Source of the DNA: Fischerella sp.
Lineage (GTDB): Bacteria; Cyanobacteriota; Cyanobacteriia; Cyanobacteriales; Nostocaceae
Assembly: GCA_026419705.1 (NCBI GenBank)
Contig: JANZYY010000402.1
Coordinates: forward strand, 1 to 5,214
DNA length: 5,214 nt
Direction: 5' to 3'
The translations under genes were made by a program, and so were the position numbers. Position 1 is the first letter of the stretch. Each line of letters opens with the position of its first letter. This document shows positions 5,063 to 5,214 of this stretch, in pieces. Below the pieces are notes generated by a model. That model searched no databases. It was not told the DNA's origin and was given only the letters and a program-made list of their open reading frames with translations.

Positions 5063-5214
5063 ATTTATTGTCCAATCTGTTTCAGTTAAGGTTTTGATTC
5101 CCCTAGGGTCTATTTTCAAACCCTAAGTGACGCCATTCTAGATTTTGGGAACCCCTAATACCGTTTCTCCAAAAAATGACTACAAATTTTCTTGGTTGGT
5201 AGTGAGTACTTAAG

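Larger units (their letters stand above)
4443..5214. other. 770-bp AT-rich region without a supported gene
   Basis: No convincing coding region was found on either strand. The longest short frames are a 44-codon plus-strand ORF (4594-4728) and a 39-codon minus-strand ORF (4845-4964), neither with a ribosome binding site. The region holds a HIP1-containing relic (4862-4896), a 12-bp tandem duplication (5039-5062) and a weak inverted repeat around 4498-4527. The promoter of the leftward gene at 4182-4442 should lie in its left part, but no clear -35/-10 pair was seen. The sequence runs off the window edge without entering a recognisable gene. Confidence 0.55.

Noticed and set aside
5100..5130. 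TAGGGT/ACCCTA hairpin near the right edge
   Set aside because: Only a 6-bp stem with a 10-nt loop and no T-tract or adjacent gene, so it cannot be told from chance.

Overview
The window looks like chromosomal DNA of a filamentous, probably heterocyst-forming (Nostocales-type) cyanobacterium. It encodes PsbU, an extrinsic photosystem II protein of the oxygen-evolving complex. It carries seven copies of the HIP1 octamer GCGATCGC (starting at 586, 754, 789, 2652, 3059, 3794 and 4862), where chance predicts about 0.1. It also has several heptamer arrays (TTAGTAG / TTAGTGG) of the STRR kind described from heterocystous cyanobacteria. The genus cannot be decided from the sequence.

Layout from left to right. 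Positions 1-64 hold a heptamer repeat array interrupted by a near-perfect palindrome. It abuts and supplies the last codons of a leftward gene (48-851) for a SAM hydrolase of the DUF62 family. A 60-bp divergent gap separates that gene from a small rightward gene (912-1115) for a charged, helical protein of unknown function, followed by a clear rho-independent terminator (1164-1191). About 560 bp of non-coding DNA follows, holding an HLR1-like direct repeat (1326-1344), a short purine-rich repeat and a stable hairpin. Then come psbU (GTG start at 1752, stop at 2189) and its terminator hairpin (2228-2252). A repeat-laden spacer leads to nadB, L-aspartate oxidase (stop at 4099; best start TTG 2417). 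Another heptamer array (4104-4140) separates nadB from a convergent leftward gene (4182-4442) for a small membrane-anchored protein. The last ~770 bp are AT-rich and hold no gene I can support, only repeat relics.

The genes do not form one pathway. PsbU protects the manganese cluster on the lumenal face of photosystem II. NadB makes iminoaspartate for de novo NAD synthesis, with NadA and NadC encoded elsewhere. The DUF62 enzyme hydrolyses SAM to adenosine and methionine. Terminators and strand changes suggest that each gene is its own transcription unit.

I found no new multi-gene system here. The most interesting signals are the way repeats have colonised gene borders (the stop codon of the SAM hydrolase lies inside one array, and the 5' end of nadB is overrun by three repeats and lacks an ATG), the HLR1-like site upstream of psbU, and two small proteins of unknown function.
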